64,000 bases of DNA from Streptoverticillium olivoreticuli subsp. olivoreticuli (GCF_003391135.1 NZ_CP031455.1:3131001-3195000), one strand, 5' to 3'; positions 33,561-42,988 are shown, counted from the first letter of the stretch. Numbers and translations are program-made. Notes: generated by a model from the sequence alone, not told the origin.

Positions 33561-34150
33561 AGCGCACCCTTCGTGGAGGGAAGGATCCCGGCGGCGCGCG
33601 GGTCGCGCTCGCTGGCGTAGCGCAGCGCGCGGGCGAGGGCCTTGAACTGGCACTCGACGATGTGGTGGGCGTTGCGCCCGTACGGGACGTGGACGTGCAG
33701 GGCGATCTGGGCCTGCGCGACGAAGGACTCCAGGATGTGCCGGGTCATCGTCGTGTCGTACGAGCCGATCATGGGCGCCATGTTCTCGGGCTCGATGTGC
33801 ACGAGGTAGGGGCGGCCGGAGAGGTCCACGGTGACCTGGGCGAGGGACTCGTCCAGGGGGACCGTGCAGTTGCCGAAGCGGTAGATGCCGACCTTGTCGC
33901 CGAGGGCCTGCTTGAAGGCGGCGCCGAGCGCGAGCGCGGTGTCCTCGATGGTGTGGTGGCTGTCGATGTGCAGGTCGCCGTCGGTCTTGACGGTGAGGTC
34001 GAAGAGCCCGTGGCGGCCGAGCTGGTCGAGCATGTGGTCGTAGAAGCCGACCCCGGTCGACACGTCGACCTGCCCGCTGCCGTCGAGGTCTATCTCGACG
34101 AGGACGGAGGTCTCCTTGGTGGTGCGCTCTGCGCGGCCCACGCGGTTCAT
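33557..34150 (-). CDS. hisB: Imidazoleglycerol-phosphate dehydratase
   Basis: 197 residues, monofunctional. Metal-binding repeats: [37 protein letters not shown] and FFxxxAxxA-like [29 protein letters not shown] 34150 ([16 protein letters not shown]) follows AAGGAGACCAACCG. A near copy of this start region lies 116 bp upstream and begins the mini-ORF. Confidence 0.97.
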   Translation of the reverse strand: MNRVGRAERTTKETSVLVEIDLDGSGQVDVSTGVGFYDHMLDQLGRHGLFDLTVKTDGDLHIDSHHTIEDTALALGAAFKQALGDKVGIYRFGNCTVPLDESLAQVTVDLSGRPYLVHIEPENMAPMIGSYDTTMTRHILESFVAQAQIALHVHVPYGRNAHHIVECQFKALARALRYASERDPRAAGILPSTKGAL

Positions 34151-34266
34151 CGGTTGGTCTCCTTGCAGATGTGCCGTTCGCGACGCGCGGCCCCTACGAC
34201 GTGGGTCCGGCCGGGGGTCCGGGGGTCGTCCCCCGGGAGATGCAGCGCGCGGCCCATGCGGTTCAT
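34147..34266 (-). CDS. 39-codon ORF wedged between hisC and hisB, beginning with a copy of the hisB start
   Basis: It starts MNRMGRAL at ATG 34266, overlapping the hisC stop (ATGA), and its own TGA overlaps the hisB ATG (ATGA). It is preceded by AAGGAGAACAACTC. A 36-nt stretch around its start matches the hisB start region at 32 of 36 positions. The middle encodes a Pro/Arg-rich stretch over a CCGGGGG-tcgt-CCCCCGG hairpin (34219-34236). Probably the product of a partial duplication plus insertion. It may be translated only to couple hisC to hisB; a stable product is doubtful. Confidence 0.6.
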   Translation of the reverse strand: MNRMGRALHLPGDDPRTPGRTHVVGAARRERHICKETNR

Positions 34267-35369
34267 GAGTTGTTCTCCTTGCGAATGGTGCGCACCGCGT
34301 CGAGGAAGGCGTCGTTCTCGGCGGGGGTGCCCGCGGTGACCCGCAGCCGTCCCGGTACGCCGTTGTCCCGGACCAGGACGCCCTGGTCGAGGATGGCCTG
34401 CCACGCCTCGTGGCTGTCCGCGAAGCGGCCGAACTGGACGAAGTTCGCGTCGGACTCCGTCACCTCGAAGTCCATGGCCCGCAGCTCGGCGACGATGCGG
34501 TCGCGCTCCGCCTTGAGCTGTTCGACATAGGTGAGCAGCGTGTCCGTGTGTTCCAGGGCCGCGAGCGCGGTGGCTTGGGTGACGGAGGACAGGTGGTACG
34601 GCAGCCGTACGAGCTGGACGGCGTCGACCACCGCGGGGTGCGCGGCCAGATAGCCCAGCCGCAGCCCGGCGGCGCCGAAGGCCTTGGACATGGTGCGGGA
34701 GACGACGAGGTTCGGCCGTCCCTCGATGAGCGGCAGCAGCGAGGGGCGGTGGCTGAACTCGCCGTACGCCTCGTCGATGACGACCAGGCAGGGCCTGGCC
34801 GCCTGCGCCGCCTCGTACAGCCGAAGGACGGTGTCGGCCTCGACGGCGGTGCCGGTGGGGTTGTTGGGCGAGCAGACGAAGACCACGTGGGGCCGCTGCT
34901 CGGCGATGGCGGTGACGGCCGCGTCGACGTCGATGGTGAAGTCGGCGCGGCGCGGGCCGGGGATCCAGCCGGTGCCGGTGCCGCGCGAGATCAGCGCGTG
35001 CATCGAATACGACGGCTCGAAGCCGATCGCGGTGCGGCCGGGCCCGCCGAAGGTCTGGAGCAGCTGCTGGATGATCTCGTTGGAGCCGTTGGCCGCCCAG
35101 ACCTGGCCCGTGGTGACCTCGTGGCCCGCGGTGCGGGTGAGGTACTTCGCGAGCTCGGTGCGCAGCTCGACCGCGTCCCGGTCGGGGTAGCGGTTGAGGT
35201 GCCGGGCGGCCTCGGCGACGCGCTCGGCGATGCGGGCGACGAGGGGCTCGGGCAGCGGGTAGGGGTTCTCGTTGGTGTTCAGGCGTACGGGCACGTCGAG
35301 CTGGGGCGCTCCGTACGGGGACTTGCCGCGCAGCTCGTCCCTGATGGGCAGGTCGTCGATCCCGGTCAC
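34263..35369 (-). CDS. hisC: Histidinol-phosphate aminotransferase
   Basis: 368-residue fold-type I PLP enzyme. [13 protein letters not shown] at the N-terminus, [39 protein letters not shown] and the PLP lysine in [22 protein letters not shown] 35369 overlaps the hisD stop by 4 nt. Confidence 0.97.
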   Translation of the reverse strand: MTGIDDLPIRDELRGKSPYGAPQLDVPVRLNTNENPYPLPEPLVARIAERVAEAARHLNRYPDRDAVELRTELAKYLTRTAGHEVTTGQVWAANGSNEIIQQLLQTFGGPGRTAIGFEPSYSMHALISRGTGTGWIPGPRRADFTIDVDAAVTAIAEQRPHVVFVCSPNNPTGTAVEADTVLRLYEAAQAARPCLVVIDEAYGEFSHRPSLLPLIEGRPNLVVSRTMSKAFGAAGLRLGYLAAHPAVVDAVQLVRLPYHLSSVTQATALAALEHTDTLLTYVEQLKAERDRIVAELRAMDFEVTESDANFVQFGRFADSHEAWQAILDQGVLVRDNGVPGRLRVTAGTPAENDAFLDAVRTIRKENNS

Positions 35370-36682
35370 TTGCTCTGTGGCACCTTCCAGTCGAACCTCG
35401 CCTTGAGCGCGGCTCCGTGCGCGGGCAGGTCCTCGGCCTCGGCGAGCGTCACCACGTGGTGGGTGACCTCGGCGAGGGCGTCGCGGGTGTAGTCCACGAC
35501 ATGGATACCGCGCAGGAAGGACTGCACCGACAGGCCGGAGGAGTGACAGGCGCAGCCGCCGGTGGGCAGGACGTGGTTGGAGCCGGCGCAGTAGTCGCCG
35601 AGGGAGACCGGGGCGTAGGGGCCGACGAAGACCGCTCCGGCGTTGCGGACGCGGGCGGCGACCTCGGAGGCGTTCTCGGTCTGGATCTCCAGGTGCTCGG
35701 CGCCGTAGGCGTTCACGACGGCGAGGCCGTGCTCGACGTCGTCGACGAGCACGATGCCGGACTGGCGGCCCGCGAGGGCGGGGACGATCCGGTCCTCGAT
35801 GTGCTTGGTGGCGGCGACCTGGGTCTCCAGCTCCTTCTCGACGGCCTTGGCCAGCTCCTCGGAGTCGGTGACGAGCACGGCGGCGGCCAGCGGGTCGTGC
35901 TCGGCCTGGCTGATGAGGTCGGCGGCGACGTGCACGGGGTCGGCACTCGCGTCGGCGAGGATGGCGATCTCGGTGGGGCCGGCCTCGGCGTCGATGCCGA
36001 TGCGGCCCTTGAGCAGCCGCTTGGCGGCGGCGACCCAGATGTTGCCGGGGCCGGTGACCATGTTGACCGGGCGGCAGTCCTCGGTGCCGTAGGCGAACAT
36101 CGCGATGGCCTGGGCGCCGCCCGCGGCGTAGACCTCGTCGATGCCGAGCAGCGCGCAGGCCGCCAGGATCGTGGGGTGGGGCAGCCCGCCGAAGTCGGCC
36201 TGGGGCGGGGAGGCGACGGCCATCGAGCCGACGCCCGCTTCCTGGGCCGGCACCACGTTCATGATCACGGACGAGGGGTAGACCGAGCGGCCGCCGGGGA
36301 CGTAGAGGCCGACGCGGTCGACCGGGACCCAGCGCTCGGTGACGGTGCCGCCGGGCACGACGGTGACGGTCGTGTCGGTGCGCCGCTGCTCGCGGTGGAC
36401 GATGCGGGCGCGGCGGATGGACTCCTCCAGCGCGGCGCGCACGGCCGGGTCGAGCGCCCGCAGGGCGCCGGTGATCTCCTCGGGCGCGACCCGCACCCGG
36501 TCGATGGTGACGCCGTCGAACCGCTCCGCGTAGTCGATCAAGGCCGCGGTGCCACGATGATGCACGTCCTCGCAGATGGGCCGCACCTTCTCCAGGGCGG
36601 CCTCCACGTCGAGTTCGGCTCGGGGCAGCAGGTCGCGGTCGACGCCGGAGGCGGTGCCGCGCAGATCGATTCGGGAGATCAC
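35366..36682 (-). CDS. hisD: Histidinol dehydrogenase
   Basis: 438 residues, last two steps of histidine synthesis (zinc and NAD dependent). [51 protein letters not shown] [25 protein letters not shown], the QAEHDP zinc region and [15 protein letters not shown] 36682 (MISRIDLRG) has no ribosome site but has GACAAT seven bases upstream, so a leaderless operon start is likely. Confidence 0.96.
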   Translation of the reverse strand: MISRIDLRGTASGVDRDLLPRAELDVEAALEKVRPICEDVHHRGTAALIDYAERFDGVTIDRVRVAPEEITGALRALDPAVRAALEESIRRARIVHREQRRTDTTVTVVPGGTVTERWVPVDRVGLYVPGGRSVYPSSVIMNVVPAQEAGVGSMAVASPPQADFGGLPHPTILAACALLGIDEVYAAGGAQAIAMFAYGTEDCRPVNMVTGPGNIWVAAAKRLLKGRIGIDAEAGPTEIAILADASADPVHVAADLISQAEHDPLAAAVLVTDSEELAKAVEKELETQVAATKHIEDRIVPALAGRQSGIVLVDDVEHGLAVVNAYGAEHLEIQTENASEVAARVRNAGAVFVGPYAPVSLGDYCAGSNHVLPTGGCACHSSGLSVQSFLRGIHVVDYTRDALAEVTHHVVTLAEAEDLPAHGAALKARFDWKVPQSK

Positions 36683-36699
36683 AGGGTCAATTGTCTCAG
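36683..36699 (-). promoter_or_regulatory. hisD: Likely leaderless -10 element of the his operon
   Basis: The minus strand reads GACAAT-TGACCCT-GTG. The -10-like hexamer is seven bases from the hisD GTG and no Shine-Dalgarno sequence is present. No clear -35 is seen. Confidence 0.4.
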
Positions 36700-36845
36700 A
36701 CCCGCCCCGGCACACGGCTCCCTGTACCAACCGGTGATACGCGCCGCCGGGCCGCATCAACCTCTCACCATGGGTGTTCAAGCGGTCACACGGCGGGAAT
36801 GGGGACGGTACCCAGTGGTATGCGTGGCGGAAGGGGGTACGGTCC

Positions 36846-38447
36846 GTGACCGAACCGCACGACGGCGAACCACCCACCGGGCTGGATCTCACCACCGCCG
36901 AATGGGGGATGTGGCAGGCGTTCCGGATGGGCGCCACCCACGATCTGCGCGTGGCGCAGCCCGAGTGGAACGACCCCTCCGGCCCGCATCCCTGGGGTCC
37001 GGAGCGCAGCGTGCGCGCCCGGATCGTCGCCCTGCTCCTCCTCGACGGGCCGCCCTCCCAGCCGGGCCGGGTGTCGGCCCTCAAGCTCAACGGCGTACGG
37101 ATCACGGGCTCGCTCGACCTGTCGGGCGGGACCGTCGTCCCGTACGTCGAGATGCTGAACTGCCGCTTCGACCAGCAGGTGCTGCTGCCGGAGTGCCGCT
37201 TCACCACGCTGCGGCTGGTCGGCTGCGCCATCCCCCGGCTGGAGGCCGCCCGGCTGCGCACGGAGGGCGATCTGCACCTGCCGCGCTGCGTCGTGCAGAA
37301 CGGCATCCGCCTGACCGACGCCCACATAGGGACGGACCTGCTGCTCAATCAGGTGGTGGTGCGCCAGGACCGGCGGGGCCTGTCGGTCGCCGCCGACGGC
37401 ATGTCGGTCGGGCAGGACCTCCAGGCGGAGCTGATGCGGTCGTACGGCGAGCTGAGCATGCGGGGCGCGACCATAGGGGTCTCGCTCAGCCTGCGCGGCA
37501 GCACCCTGAGCAATCCGTACGGGCGGCGCGCCCTCAACGCCCCGCAGATGACGGTCGAGCGCACCCTCTATCTGACGGCGGCCGGTTACAGCAGCGCCGC
37601 CTTCGCCAGCGGGTTCACTCCCCCGTACGGCATCGTCACCACGCCCGAGCGTGGCACGCGGGTGCAGCGCTTCGAGTGCCGGGGCGGGATAAGGCTGGAC
37701 GACGGGCGGTTCGGCGACGCGGTGGACTTCAGCCAGGCGCGGTTCGTCCTGGAGGCGGACCAGGAGCTGTCGCTGCGCCGGATCCAGACGCCGGAGCTGC
37801 GCTTCCTGGGCGAGTGGGGGCAGCGCGGCCGGGTCGTGCTGTCGGGGGCCCGGATCGTCAATCTCGTCGACCGGGCGGAGAGCTGGCCGGGCCCCGGCGG
37901 GCTGGTGATGGCCGGTTTCTCCTACGAGAACCTGATACCGCTCGGCCGCTTCCCGCTGAGCAGGCGGCTGGAGTGGGTGGCCGCCGCGACCCCGGAGTAC
38001 GCGCCGGAGCCGTACGAACGGCTGGCGGGCGCCCTGCGCGACAGCGGTGAGGACGCCGACGCGCGGGAGGTGCTGCTGGCCAAGCAGCGCAGGCGGCGGG
38101 AGACGCTGCCGCTGGCGGGCAAGGCGTGGGGGTATCTCCAGGACTGGATGGTGGCGTACGGCTACCGCCCGGGGCGGGCGGCGGTGTGGATGGCGGTGCT
38201 GTGGGCGGCGGCCACGGTCTATTTCACCTACCACCCGTTGACGCCGATCAAGGAGCACGAGGGGCCCGCGTGGAACCCCGGGCTGTACGCCCTGGACCTC
38301 CTGCTGCCGGTGATCGACCTGGGCCAGGGGCAGGCCTGGAGACCGACGGGGGCGGCGCAGTGGGTGGTGGCGGCCCTGATCCTCCTGGGCTGGGTGCTGG
38401 CGACCACGGTGGCGGCGGGGGCGTCCCGCCTGCTCCGCCGCCAGTGA
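36846..38447 (+). CDS. Membrane-associated protein with beta-helix-like repeats
   Basis: 533 residues from GTG 36846 (GGAAGGGGG upstream). The bulk (about 60-350) is a series of irregular repeats of the type L.L.G..I ([64 protein letters not shown]), suggesting a right-handed beta helix akin to pentapeptide proteins. Two C-terminal helices ([18 protein letters not shown] and [20 protein letters not shown]) anchor it. Relatives are sometimes labelled membrane-associated oxidoreductase, but no cofactor site is visible. Divergent from hisD. Confidence 0.7.
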   Translation: MTEPHDGEPPTGLDLTTAEWGMWQAFRMGATHDLRVAQPEWNDPSGPHPWGPERSVRARIVALLLLDGPPSQPGRVSALKLNGVRITGSLDLSGGTVVPYVEMLNCRFDQQVLLPECRFTTLRLVGCAIPRLEAARLRTEGDLHLPRCVVQNGIRLTDAHIGTDLLLNQVVVRQDRRGLSVAADGMSVGQDLQAELMRSYGELSMRGATIGVSLSLRGSTLSNPYGRRALNAPQMTVERTLYLTAAGYSSAAFASGFTPPYGIVTTPERGTRVQRFECRGGIRLDDGRFGDAVDFSQARFVLEADQELSLRRIQTPELRFLGEWGQRGRVVLSGARIVNLVDRAESWPGPGGLVMAGFSYENLIPLGRFPLSRRLEWVAAATPEYAPEPYERLAGALRDSGEDADAREVLLAKQRRRRETLPLAGKAWGYLQDWMVAYGYRPGRAAVWMAVLWAAATVYFTYHPLTPIKEHEGPAWNPGLYALDLLLPVIDLGQGQAWRPTGAAQWVVAALILLGWVLATTVAAGASRLLRRQ

Positions 38448-38498
38448 GCATCCGCACAAGCCCGGGAAAACCCCCGACCAGCCGACCGCCCAGGCCAT

Positions 38499-38511
38499 TA
38501 GGCTACGGGCT
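38499..38511 (+). promoter_or_regulatory. Leaderless promoter -10 of the LON-domain gene
   Basis: TAGGCT (38499-38504) ends seven bases before the GTG start, and no ribosome site is present. Confidence 0.5.
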
Positions 38512-39249
38512 GTGACCACCGCACGCCTCCCCCTCTTCCCCCTCAACACCGTGCTGTTCCCCGGCCTCGTGCTCCCCCTGAACGTCTTCGAGCAGCGCTA
38601 CCGCGCTCTGATGCGCGATCTGTCGGAGCTGCCGGAGGAGGAGCCGCGCCGCTTCGGGGTCGTCGCCATCCGCGACGGCCACGAGGTCGCGCCCACCGCG
38701 CCCGGCCTGCCGGAGGGCGCGCGGCCGGAGCCCGGACCGGCGTCCGGTTTCGGCGCCGACCCGCTGAAGTCGTTCTATTCGGTCGGCTGCGTGGCGGAGG
38801 CGGCCACGATCCGCGAGCGCGCGGACGGCACGTACGAGGTCCTCTCCTCCGGGACCAGCCGCTTCCGGCTGCTGTCCGTCGATGCCTCGGGCCCGTATCT
38901 GACGGGCGAGGTGGAGTATCTGGAGGAGGAGCAGGGCGACGAGGCGGGCGCGCTGGCCACCGGGGTCGTGCGGGCGTTCCGCGCGTACCAGAAGCGGCTG
39001 GCGGGCGCGGCCGAGAGCTCCCTGGCCGGGCAGGCCGACCTGCCCGGGGAGCCGTCCGTGCTGTCCTATCTGGTCGCGGCGGCGGCGATGCTCGACACCC
39101 CCGCGAAGCAGCGGCTGCTCCAGGCCCCCGACACCGCGAGCAGGCTCGCGGAGGAGCTGAAGGTGCTGCGCGCCGAGACCGCGGTGATCGCCAAGCTGCC
39201 GTCGCTGCCCGCGGTGAACCTCACGCAGCAGCCGACCAGCCCCAACTGA
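38512..39249 (+). CDS. LON peptidase substrate-binding domain protein
   Basis: 245 residues matching the N-terminal domain of Lon only: ARLPLFPLNTVLFPGLVLPLNVFEQRYRALM at the start, YSVGCVAEAATI and YEVLSSGTSRFRLL in the middle, and a helical C-terminal part. No ATPase or protease domain is present. Free-standing LON-domain proteins are common in actinobacteria; role unknown. Followed by ybaK after 17 bp. Confidence 0.92.
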   Translation: MTTARLPLFPLNTVLFPGLVLPLNVFEQRYRALMRDLSELPEEEPRRFGVVAIRDGHEVAPTAPGLPEGARPEPGPASGFGADPLKSFYSVGCVAEAATIRERADGTYEVLSSGTSRFRLLSVDASGPYLTGEVEYLEEEQGDEAGALATGVVRAFRAYQKRLAGAAESSLAGQADLPGEPSVLSYLVAAAAMLDTPAKQRLLQAPDTASRLAEELKVLRAETAVIAKLPSLPAVNLTQQPTSPN

Positions 39250-39266
39250 GCGGCCGGGAGGGCGCG

Positions 39267-39764
39267 GTGAAGAAGCCGAAGAAGCAGCAGTCCGGTTCGA
39301 CCCCGGCGATCGTCGCCCTGGAGCGGGCGGGCGCCCCGTTCACGGTGCACGCCTACGAGCACGATCCGGCCGTCGCCGCGTACGGCCAGGAGGCGGCCGA
39401 GGCGCTGGGCGTCGATCCCCGGCAGGTCTTCAAGACGCTGGTGGCGGAGGTGGACGGCGCGCTGACGGTGGCGGTGGTGCCGGTCTCCGGGTCCCTCGAC
39501 CTCAAGGCGCTGGCGGCGGCGGTGGGCGGCAAGCGCGCGGCGATGGCCGACCCGGCGGCCGCGGAGCGCACGACGGGGTACGTACGGGGCGGCATCTCGC
39601 CGCTGGGGCAGCGCAAGAGGCTGCCGACGGCGCTGGACGCGTCCGCGCGCTCGCATCCCACGATCTGTGTCTCGGCGGGCCGCCGCGGCCTGGAGATCGA
39701 GCTCTCCCCCGCCGACCTGGCGGCTCTCACGGACGCGGTGGTCGCGCCGATCGCCCGGGACTGA
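39267..39764 (+). CDS. ybaK: Cys-tRNA(Pro)/Cys-tRNA(Cys) deacylase YbaK-type
   Basis: 165 residues. TPAIVALERAGAPFTVHAYEHD, VFKTLVAEVDGALTVAVVPVSGSLDLKALAAAVGGKRAAMAD with the family lysine, TGYVRGGISPLGQRKRLPTALDASA and CVSAGRRGLEIELSPADL. It hydrolyses mischarged tRNA(Pro). GTG 39267 follows GGGAGGGCGC. Likely co-transcribed with the LON-domain gene. Confidence 0.95.
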   Translation: MKKPKKQQSGSTPAIVALERAGAPFTVHAYEHDPAVAAYGQEAAEALGVDPRQVFKTLVAEVDGALTVAVVPVSGSLDLKALAAAVGGKRAAMADPAAAERTTGYVRGGISPLGQRKRLPTALDASARSHPTICVSAGRRGLEIELSPADLAALTDAVVAPIARD

Positions 39765-39768
39765 GGGC

Positions 39769-39799
39769 GGGCGGACGGGGCTCGGGGGCCCGTCCGCCC
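39769..39799. terminator. Bidirectional terminator hairpin
   Basis: GGGCGGACGGG (39769-39779) pairs perfectly with 39789-39799 between convergent ybaK and the DsbA-like gene. Confidence 0.8.
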
Positions 39800-39811
39800 A
39801 CCGTCGGTCCG

Positions 39812-40645
39812 CTACTTCTTCGGGCCGAACTCCTTGTCGATCACCGAGACGAAGTCCTCCTTGGCGATCGGCGGGTTCTGCGTGCCGGGGCTGGTCAGCT
39901 TCTTGTCGCCGTGCAGCAGCGTCGGCGTGCCGTTGATGCCGTTCTTGCCGAAGAGCTTGCCCATCTCCAGGCCCCACTTGGCGTAGGTGCGGTCGGTGAC
40001 GTTCTTCTCGAAGTCCTTGTTGCCCTTGAGGGCCGGGACCTGCTGGGCGACCTCGATGAGCTTCTTGTCGGCGGAGTAGGCGTCGTCCCGCTCGTCGGGG
40101 TGGTTCTGCTTGGAGTAGAGCGCTTCCTTGTACTGGACGAAGGCCTCGGGGCTGACGTTCAGCGCGGCGCCGAGGGCGCTGACGGCGTTCTTGGAGCCGG
40201 TGCCGGCGGCCGGGCTGTCGTCGATGAAGTTGACCATGACGAAGCGGACCTTGTACCGGCCGTCCTTGACGTCCTTGCGCAGCTGCTCGCCGGAGTTCTG
40301 CTCGAACATGGCGCACACCGGGCAGCGCACGTCCTCGTAGACGGTGAGGGTCTCCTTGGCCTTCGGGTCGCCGATGACGATCTCGTTGCCGTTGTCACCG
40401 GTGGTGTTGGCGGGCTTGACGAGCGTCTGCTTCGCCACGGCGGCCCACTCGCCCTTGCCGGAGCCGCCGTCGTTCATGTTGGTCACGGCGAAGCCGATGC
40501 CGCCGGCTATCGCGAGGACGACGACGATCGACCCGGCGACGACGAGCTGGCGGCGCGTCTTGTCCTTCTTGGCCTGGCGCTCGCGCTCGGCGCGCAGCCG
40601 CTCGCGGGCGGCCTGCTTGTTCTGCGGGTTGTTGCGGTTGCTCAT
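39812..40645 (-). CDS. Membrane-anchored DsbA-family protein (CPVC), copy of a duplicated unit
   Basis: 277 residues: basic cytosolic start (NKQAARERLRAERERQAKKDKTRR), one anchor helix (about 33-56), then a DsbA domain with YEDVRCPVCAMFEQN, GSKNAVSALGAALNVSPEAF and cis-Pro GINGTPTLLHGDKK. Likely an exported thiol-disulfide oxidoreductase. It closely resembles the product of 41475-42299 and, less closely, that of 21169-21948. CGGAGAAG precedes ATG 40645. It follows the Cys-bearing membrane gene 40701-41378 by 55 bp. Confidence 0.92.
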   Translation of the reverse strand: MSNRNNPQNKQAARERLRAERERQAKKDKTRRQLVVAGSIVVVLAIAGGIGFAVTNMNDGGSGKGEWAAVAKQTLVKPANTTGDNGNEIVIGDPKAKETLTVYEDVRCPVCAMFEQNSGEQLRKDVKDGRYKVRFVMVNFIDDSPAAGTGSKNAVSALGAALNVSPEAFVQYKEALYSKQNHPDERDDAYSADKKLIEVAQQVPALKGNKDFEKNVTDRTYAKWGLEMGKLFGKNGINGTPTLLHGDKKLTSPGTQNPPIAKEDFVSVIDKEFGPKK

Positions 40646-40700
40646 GATGTCTTCTCCGGTGAGGTACGGATGGGGGGACCGCTGTGCTGCGGGCAGTGCG

Positions 40701-41378
40701 TCAGGCAGCTGCCGGGCAGAGGGGCGGTCCGCGCCGTACGACGGAGTGGACGAGGAGCGGGAGGGTGCGCGGGGGCGGGACGCGGCGCGCGGGCCGTACG
40801 GGCGCCCGGTGGGGCCGGGCGGCGGCGGCCAGTGCGGCGACGGCCAGCAGCAACGGCCGGAAGGCGAACGCGGCCACCGCGCGCAGCAGCCGGGCCAGGG
40901 CCACCTCGCCGCGCCGCAGCCAGGCGGCGGCCAGCAGGCCCACCGTGATGTGGCAGGCGAGGAGCAGCCAGGGCAGGGCGGCGGAGTCCGCGGCGGGGGC
41001 GGTGCCGCCCTGGGCGGCCATGCGGGCCAGCGGGGTGCCGAAGCCGCCGCCGCGGCAGACCAGGTCGACGCCGATCGAGTGCAGCGGTCCGGCTATCGGG
41101 CCGCCGGCCCGCCCGTAACAGGCGTGCTGGCCGGTGGTGAAGACGGTGTCCGCCGTCAGCTCCAGCGGGATGAGGAGGGAGGCGATCCGTCCGTAGCTCC
41201 GCTCACGGCCGGCCAGTGCGTAGGCGATCACGAAGAACGCGGCGGACAGCACGGCGACGGTGGAGACGGGCAGCGGCGTCCGGGAGAGCAGGACGTGGGA
41301 GGCGGCGGAGAGCGTGACGCAGAGCGCCGTGAAGAGCGTCGCACGCAACGCCCTCAGTCGAACTCCCGTCCCCTCCAT
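40701..41378 (-). CDS. Multi-pass membrane protein with paired loop cysteines, copy A
   Basis: 225 residues from ATG 41378, with about five hydrophobic helices. Features shared with copy B (42341-42988): TALCVTLSAASHVLL, a YALAGRER loop, the exported loop TTGQHAC...LVCRGGG holding two cysteines, LLxxHxTVGLLAAAWLRRGE, and the C-terminus HSVVRRGPP. No known family is recognised; a redox partner for the adjacent DsbA-like protein is a reasonable guess. A TTG at 41420 would add 14 residues. No good ribosome site is seen for either start. Confidence 0.65.
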   Translation of the reverse strand: MEGTGVRLRALRATLFTALCVTLSAASHVLLSRTPLPVSTVAVLSAAFFVIAYALAGRERSYGRIASLLIPLELTADTVFTTGQHACYGRAGGPIAGPLHSIGVDLVCRGGGFGTPLARMAAQGGTAPAADSAALPWLLLACHITVGLLAAAWLRRGEVALARLLRAVAAFAFRPLLLAVAALAAAARPHRAPVRPARRVPPPRTLPLLVHSVVRRGPPLCPAAA

Positions 41379-41474
41379 GAGGCCGAAGTTTGCCACGCTC
41401 TCGGATAAGTGTCGTGTCAAGATTCGGCATCGGTGGCGGGGACGGGACGCCCGGTGCGGATGGGGACGAAGAGG

Positions 41475-42299
41475 TCAGGACTTGAGCTGTCCGTCGACGG
41501 CCTTGTTGTACTGGTCCGGGGTGATCGGCGCGTTCTTGCCGTCCGGCGCGGTCAGCTTCTTGCCGTCGAGCTTGACCGTCGGGGTGCCGGTGACGTCCTT
41601 GTTGGTGTCGAAGGCGTCGGACACCTCCAGGGCCCACTTGTCGAAGGTGCCGTCCTCGACGTTCTTGCGGAACTCGGCGTTGCCCTTGAGCGCCGGGATC
41701 CCGTCCGCGATCTTCAGCAGGACGTCGTCCTTGGCGTAGTCGTCCTTCGTCTCCTGCGGGTGGTTGTCCTTGGCGTAGAGGGCCTTGTTGTAGGCGCTGA
41801 AGGCCTCGGGGCTGACGTTCAGGGCGGCACCGAGCGCGCTGAGGGCGTTCTTGGAGCCGACGCCGCCGAAGTTGCGGTCGAGGAAGGTGGCGACGTGGTA
41901 CGAGACCTTGTACTTGCCGTCCTTGACGTCCTTGTCGATCGTGCCGCCGACGTTCTGCTCGAAGACCGAGCAGATCGGGCAGCGCATGTCCTGGAAGAGG
42001 TCCAGGGTGTGCTTGGCCTTCTTGTCGCCGATGACGATCTCGGTGCCCTTGTCGCCCGCGGTGTTGGCGGGCTTGACGAGGTCCTTCTTCGCCGCGGCCG
42101 TCCAGGCGGAGTCCGAGCCGCCCTTGCCCATCTGGGTGACGGCCACGCCGATGCCCGCGGCGACCGCGAGGATCGCGACGACCGACCCGCCGACGACGAG
42201 CTGGCGGCGCGTCCTGTCCTTCTTGGCCTGGCGCTCCCGCTCGGCGCGCAGCCGCTCGCGGGCGGCCTGCTTGTTCTCGTGGCTGTTGCGCTTGCTCAT
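41475..42299 (-). CDS. Membrane-anchored DsbA-family protein (CPIC), second copy of the duplicated unit
   Basis: 274 residues with the same layout as 39812-40645: basic start NKQAARERLRAERERQAKKDRTRR, anchor helix, active site FQDMRCPICSVFEQN, GSKNALSALGAALNVSPEAF and cis-Pro DVTGTPTVKLDGKK. Ribosome site CGGAGAAG before ATG 42299. It lies 41 bp behind membrane protein copy B and 96 bp before copy A. Likely exported thiol oxidoreductase. Confidence 0.92.
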   Translation of the reverse strand: MSKRNSHENKQAARERLRAERERQAKKDRTRRQLVVGGSVVAILAVAAGIGVAVTQMGKGGSDSAWTAAAKKDLVKPANTAGDKGTEIVIGDKKAKHTLDLFQDMRCPICSVFEQNVGGTIDKDVKDGKYKVSYHVATFLDRNFGGVGSKNALSALGAALNVSPEAFSAYNKALYAKDNHPQETKDDYAKDDVLLKIADGIPALKGNAEFRKNVEDGTFDKWALEVSDAFDTNKDVTGTPTVKLDGKKLTAPDGKNAPITPDQYNKAVDGQLKS

Positions 42300-42340
42300 G
42301 GGGTGACTTCTCCGTGTGTGCTGCTGTGGTCCGTGACTGC

Positions 42341-42988
42341 TCAGGCGAGGGCGGGCCTGCGCGGTGGGCCACGGCGGACGACGGAGTGCGTCAGCGCGGG
42401 CGGGGTGGCGGGCACGCGCGCGTGGCGCGCGGGCCGTACGCGCGCGCTCCCAGGCCGTACGGCCGGGGAGGCGGCGGCCGGCCGCAGGGGCCGGAAGGCG
42501 GCCGCCGCGGCCGCGGCCAGCAGCCTGCCGAACGCGGCCTCGCCGCGGCGCAGCCAGGCGGCGGCCAGCAGGCCCACCGTGACGTGCGCGGCGAGGAGCA
42601 GCCAGGAGGCGGTGTCCGGTCCGGTGACCGGCGCGAAGGGGCCGTCGAGGGAGCCCCCGCCGCAGAGCGCGGTGAGCGCCCCGGGGACGGGGTGGCCGTC
42701 CATGCCGAAGCAGGTGCGCTGCCCGGTGGTGAAGACGGCGTCGGCGGCCAGCTCCAGCGGGACGAGCAGGGCGGCGATGTGCGCGAAGCGGCGCTCGCGG
42801 CCCGCCAGGGCGTAGGCGAGCGCGAAGACGGCCGCGGAGGTCACGGCGACGACCGGCAGGGGCAGGGCCACGCCGGACAGCAGCACGTGGGAGGCGGCGG
42901 ACAGCAGGACGCACAGCGCGGTGAAGGCCACCGCCCGCGCCGTCCTCGGTCCTGCCGCCGAAATGTCCATGAGGGACGAGTCTGTCAT
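42341..42988 (-). CDS. Multi-pass membrane protein with paired loop cysteines, copy B
   Basis: 215 residues, paralogous to 40701-41378. Shared: TALCVLLSAASHVLL, YALAGRERRF, LELAADAVFTTGQRTCFG with a second Cys in ALCGGGS, TVGLLAAAWLRRGEAAF, and C-terminal HSVVRRGPP. About five helices. The only cysteines conserved between the copies are one in TM1 and the two in the loop. ATG 42988 with GGGG just upstream. Divergent from dnaE; the region between carries the dnaE promoter. Confidence 0.7.
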   Translation of the reverse strand: MTDSSLMDISAAGPRTARAVAFTALCVLLSAASHVLLSGVALPLPVVAVTSAAVFALAYALAGRERRFAHIAALLVPLELAADAVFTTGQRTCFGMDGHPVPGALTALCGGGSLDGPFAPVTGPDTASWLLLAAHVTVGLLAAAWLRRGEAAFGRLLAAAAAAAFRPLRPAAASPAVRPGSARVRPARHARVPATPPALTHSVVRRGPPRRPALA

